NCBI GenBank assembly: GCA_964583865.1
Contig: CAZOXZ010000001.1
Span: forward strand, 1-64,000
Origin: DASSBG01 sp964583865
GTDB taxonomy: Bacteria > Pseudomonadota > Gammaproteobacteria > Xanthomonadales > Rhodanobacteraceae
Direction of reading: 5' to 3'
DNA length: 64,000 bases
Part shown: positions 61,797 to 64,000 of the stretch, one piece after another
How positions within the stretch are numbered: the stretch's first letter is position 1
Layout: every line of letters begins with the position of its first letter
Notes under the pieces: model-generated
What the model was told of the DNA's origin: nothing
The model's input: only the letters and a program-made list of their open reading frames with translations
Databases searched by the model: none
Translations under genes and position numbers: made by a program

Positions 61797-62554
61797 GGCT
61801 CGCACCCGTTGGCTTTCATGGCGTTGCCCCATGCCGAGCACTTCTTCGCGGCCTGGGCATCGTCATAAGCTGATTGGCCCGCCGCAACAACCGTTCCATG
61901 GTACAGCGTCGCATAGGCGTTGCAGTCATCCGGTGCGGTGCTCACATCGCAAAAATCATGCATCGCCGTGCCGAAAGCGGTATCACAGCTTCTCTTGGCT
62001 TGTACCCCAGCCGCGTAGCAGTGGTCGTGATCGTTACAATAGGCACCAAAGTCAATGGATGGGTTGTCCTTCACCGGGCGCTCCATATCGCCGGAAAACC
62101 TGGGGTGGCCCAGCAAGTAGCCCCAACTGGACAAATAAGCCAACGCAGTCGCGCCCAAGGCCGTGCCGAACGGCCCGGAACCACAGTCGTTGGGTGCCCA
62201 GCTGGCACCACTGGCGGACGGCAAGCCGGGCGATGCCGGGTAAGTGCTCATGCTGCAACCAGCCGGCTTGAACTGTTCAAGAACTGAACACACGTGCTGG
62301 GACACGGGCCCGTTGGCGCGCGGGAAGGTCGCGTGATTGGGGATGGGCATGTTGGGCCATCCGGGCAGAAATGCGTTGCCGGACAGCCAGTAGGGACTCT
62401 GAATGATATATCCGTTGACGACGATCGCTTCGAGTGGCTGGCCTTCTTGTGCCATCACCGAGCCTGCAGTCGCCAGGGACGCAAGAAAAACAAGCACGTC
62501 AACCGCCAGTTGACGCCCGATGCTTGTTGCTTGTTGCTTGTTGCTTGTTGCCAA
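61793..62554 (-). CDS. Secreted phospholipase A2-like protein (candidate toxin), phase-variable start
   Basis: The frame, opened by a TTG at 62554, gives 253 residues. A signal peptide (GRQLAVDVLVFLASLATA, cut near MAQ/EGQ) is followed by a Cys-rich domain. NDCGSGPFG near residue 122 resembles a PLA2 calcium loop. CNDHDHCY at residues 173-180 is the PLA2 active site (CxxHDxCY, His176-Asp177), and CDTAFGTAMHDFC follows as in PLA2 folds. The ATG at 62558 has the better ribosome site (AGGA, 9 bases) but is out of frame across a 7-bp repeat tract, so expression may switch. It heads an operon with three paralogues. Confidence 0.75.
   Translation of the reverse strand: MATSNKQQATSIGRQLAVDVLVFLASLATAGSVMAQEGQPLEAIVVNGYIIQSPYWLSGNAFLPGWPNMPIPNHATFPRANGPVSQHVCSVLEQFKPAGCSMSTYPASPGLPSASGASWAPNDCGSGPFGTALGATALAYLSSWGYLLGHPRFSGDMERPVKDNPSIDFGAYCNDHDHCYAAGVQAKRSCDTAFGTAMHDFCDVSTAPDDCNAYATLYHGTVVAAGQSAYDDAQAAKKCSAWGNAMKANGCEP
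62524..62551 (-). repeat. Heptanucleotide tract (4 x GCAACAA) in PLA2 start region
   Basis: Four perfect copies of GCAACAA on the coding (minus) strand, then a partial GCA, lie between the start codons and the signal peptide. Seven is not a multiple of three, so slippage changes frame. With the present four copies the ATG at 62558 leads to a stop after 19 codons. With three copies it would read MFGNKQQATSIGRQ into the signal peptide. Confidence 0.9.
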
Positions 62555-62558
62555 ACAT

Positions 62559-63119
62559 GATAGTTGATCCTACGTGATCACCCCAGGGAACGGCACCGCC
62601 TTGATGCCTGAAGGTGAACCTAGCGAGAGCGACGCCACGAAGTCAACCATTCACCATGTTTGTTTCCGGAATTTGTGACGCAGTAACCATAAACCGTCCT
62701 GATCAGCCTCGTACCTCAGCTCGTCATTCCCGGCAAAGCGGGAATACAGCGCCTTTTTGGCTCCAGAAGTCGTGACCTTCGAATCCAAGGCACGGACCCC
62801 GGTTGAAGCATGTGGGAGTGATGGGCCATTGCGGTTGCGCACCGAAACCGTGGCTGAAGAACAGGGCTAATCAGGCAATTCGATGCTACAGCGCCGCAAT
62901 GAGACCCGAATCGGAACAGGCTTCTGACAGGCACATGCGCCCTCCGGGGCGCATCCGGTTGGCCAATGATCGAAACGTTTGATGCCACGCCCGTGCGCTG
63001 GCAAAGCCCGACATCGGACCCACACAAACCCGACACTTGGGTCGCTTGTCCGATTCTTTCTGTTGGCCACCACGGACGTTGGCAAGCAAATCGACCCGGC
63101 AAGCTGCGAAGCCATGGTT
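62559..63119. other. Intergenic region between PLA2 operon and aroE, with repeat E3
   Basis: About 560 bp with no supported gene. It holds the PLA2 promoter region, a shortened E-type repeat at 62722-62760 (CGTCATTCCCGGCAAAGCGG to ACAGCGCC) and a hairpin GCGCCC TCCG GGGCGC at 62937-62952. The remainder has lower GC than the flanks and broken short frames, suggesting decayed sequence. Confidence 0.6.
62617..62646 (-). promoter_or_regulatory. Weak candidate promoter for the PLA2 operon
   Basis: On the minus strand TTGACT (62641-62646) is a good -35 box; TAGGTT (62617-62622), 18 bp on, is a poor -10. It lies about 60 bp upstream of the ATG at 62558. An inverted repeat TGATC...GATCA (62565-62580) sits just before the start and could be an operator. 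Confidence 0.3.
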
Positions 63120-63956
63120 TCAGGCCGCAAACTGACCGGCGCTGAGGCGCGCGTACACGGGTTCGGCTTGCGGTGTCTTGCCGAACCAGCGCTCGAAGCT
63201 CTGTGCGGCCTGTTCCACCAGCATGCCCAGGCCATCGAAGGCGCGCTGCGCACCACCGGCCCGCGCCCAGCGCAGGAAGGGTGCCGCGGCCGTGCCGTAG
63301 CTGAGATCCACGCACAGCGTGCCGGGCGCCAACAGCGAGGTCGGCCAGGCGGGCACGCTGCCAGCGTGGCCAGCCGAGGTGGCATGCAGCACCAGGTCGA
63401 ACGCGGCCAGCTCGCCCAGGTCATCCATGGCCACGGCCTGGACCGGCTCGCCATGCGCTGCGGCCAATGCCTCGGCCCGGGCCAACGTACGGTTGGCAAT
63501 CACGAGGCTGACCGGGCCGGCATTCAGTAGTGGCCCCAGCACGCCGCGCGCGGCACCGCCGGCACCCAGCAACAGGATGCGCTTGCCGGCAAGTCCGAAA
63601 TGACGCCGCCCTTCGAGATCGGCCACAAGCCCGCTGCCATCGGTGTTGTCGCAGCACAACCGGCCCGCCGCATCGCGATACAACACATTGGCCACGCCGG
63701 CACGTTGGGCGGCCTCGCTGGCTTGTTCGGCCAGCTCGAAGGCCGAGCGCTTGTGCGGCACGGTGACGTTGGCACCAAAGCCACCGCCGGTAAAGAACGC
63801 GTGGACCGCCGCAGGAAAATTCGCCGGGGCGACATCCACCAGGTCGTAGTCCAGCGTCATCCCGCATTGCGCGGCGAAGGCCTGCTGGATCACGGGCGAG
63901 AGCGAATGGGCCACCGGGTGGCCGAACAGGACAAGGCGGTGCGTGGCTTCGGACAT
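63120..63956 (-). CDS. aroE: Shikimate dehydrogenase
   Basis: AroE reduces 3-dehydroshikimate with NADPH in aromatic amino acid synthesis. It has 278 residues. FGHPVAHSLSPVIQQAFAAQ binds shikimate, GANVTVPHKRSAF carries the catalytic Lys, and DNTDGSGLVADLE the catalytic Asp. LLLGAGGAARGVL and ANRTLARAEALA bind NADP. In E. coli aroE is next to tsaC; here the two are about 41 kb apart. The last 44 bp of the window are its upstream region. Confidence 0.94.
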   Translation of the reverse strand: MSEATHRLVLFGHPVAHSLSPVIQQAFAAQCGMTLDYDLVDVAPANFPAAVHAFFTGGGFGANVTVPHKRSAFELAEQASEAAQRAGVANVLYRDAAGRLCCDNTDGSGLVADLEGRRHFGLAGKRILLLGAGGAARGVLGPLLNAGPVSLVIANRTLARAEALAAAHGEPVQAVAMDDLGELAAFDLVLHATSAGHAGSVPAWPTSLLAPGTLCVDLSYGTAAAPFLRWARAGGAQRAFDGLGMLVEQAAQSFERWFGKTPQAEPVYARLSAGQFAA

Positions 63957-64000
63957 GACGAAAAAGTGCGGTACCGGAAACGCCAGTGTAGCGGTCGCAG

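Overview
The window is about 65% GC DNA, with tightly packed genes and many ATGA-type overlaps. Gene content and order point to a gammaproteobacterium of the Xanthomonadales (Lysobacterales). The evidence is lysM-dprA-topA-tsaC beside def-fmt-rsmB-DUF4390-ntrY, a BlaR1/M56-TonB remnant, dispersed GGGAATCGGGAAT-type tracts, and two orphan genes of the kind found in aryl-polyene (xanthomonadin) clusters. This placement is inferred from gene order and protein features; no 16S or database comparison was possible. No rRNA, tRNA, CRISPR array or insertion sequence was seen.

Layout. 0-5.1 kb: thymidine kinase (cut by the window edge), a flavin halogenase-like oxidoreductase, Rep helicase, a short-chain dehydrogenase and a small lipoprotein. 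5.2-10.3 kb: a four-gene MacB-type ABC exporter operon with an unusual tandem (two-in-one) membrane fusion protein. 10.8-18.3 kb: PutP, a CpdB-like lipoprotein, YdfG, argS with a SPOR-domain gene, and a rhomboid protease. 18.5-26.7 kb (minus strand): lysM, dprA, topA, tsaC, an AMP-ligase and purD. 26.9-32.4 kb (plus strand): def, fmt, rsmB (broken by an in-frame TAG), a DUF4390 lipoprotein and ntrY.

32.4-43.4 kb is an accessory block between ntrY and ntrX, genes that are normally adjacent. It holds remains of four toxin-antitoxin modules (two damaged), ArnT-like and family 2 glycosyltransferases, a zone of decayed duplicate gene ends, and an envelope-glycan operon of CDP-glycerol-type transferase, AsnB-like amidotransferase and ArnT-like transferase. 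ntrX follows; its AAA+ domain is degenerate.

45-58.7 kb: a periplasmic-sensor EAL protein, a frameshifted M56-TonB remnant, an AcpA-type phosphoesterase, ubiE, a YecA-family gene, xthA, a PH-domain protein, a His-rich cupin, oligopeptidase A, a cNMP-binding patatin and a gamma-carbonic anhydrase. Between these lie several copies of dispersed palindromic repeats.

58.8-62.6 kb is the most novel locus: a secreted phospholipase A2-like protein followed by three tandem membrane-anchored paralogues of unknown family. This looks like an effector with an immunity array. Four copies of a 7-bp repeat sit in the first codons of the phospholipase gene, so it may be phase-variable. aroE closes the window.
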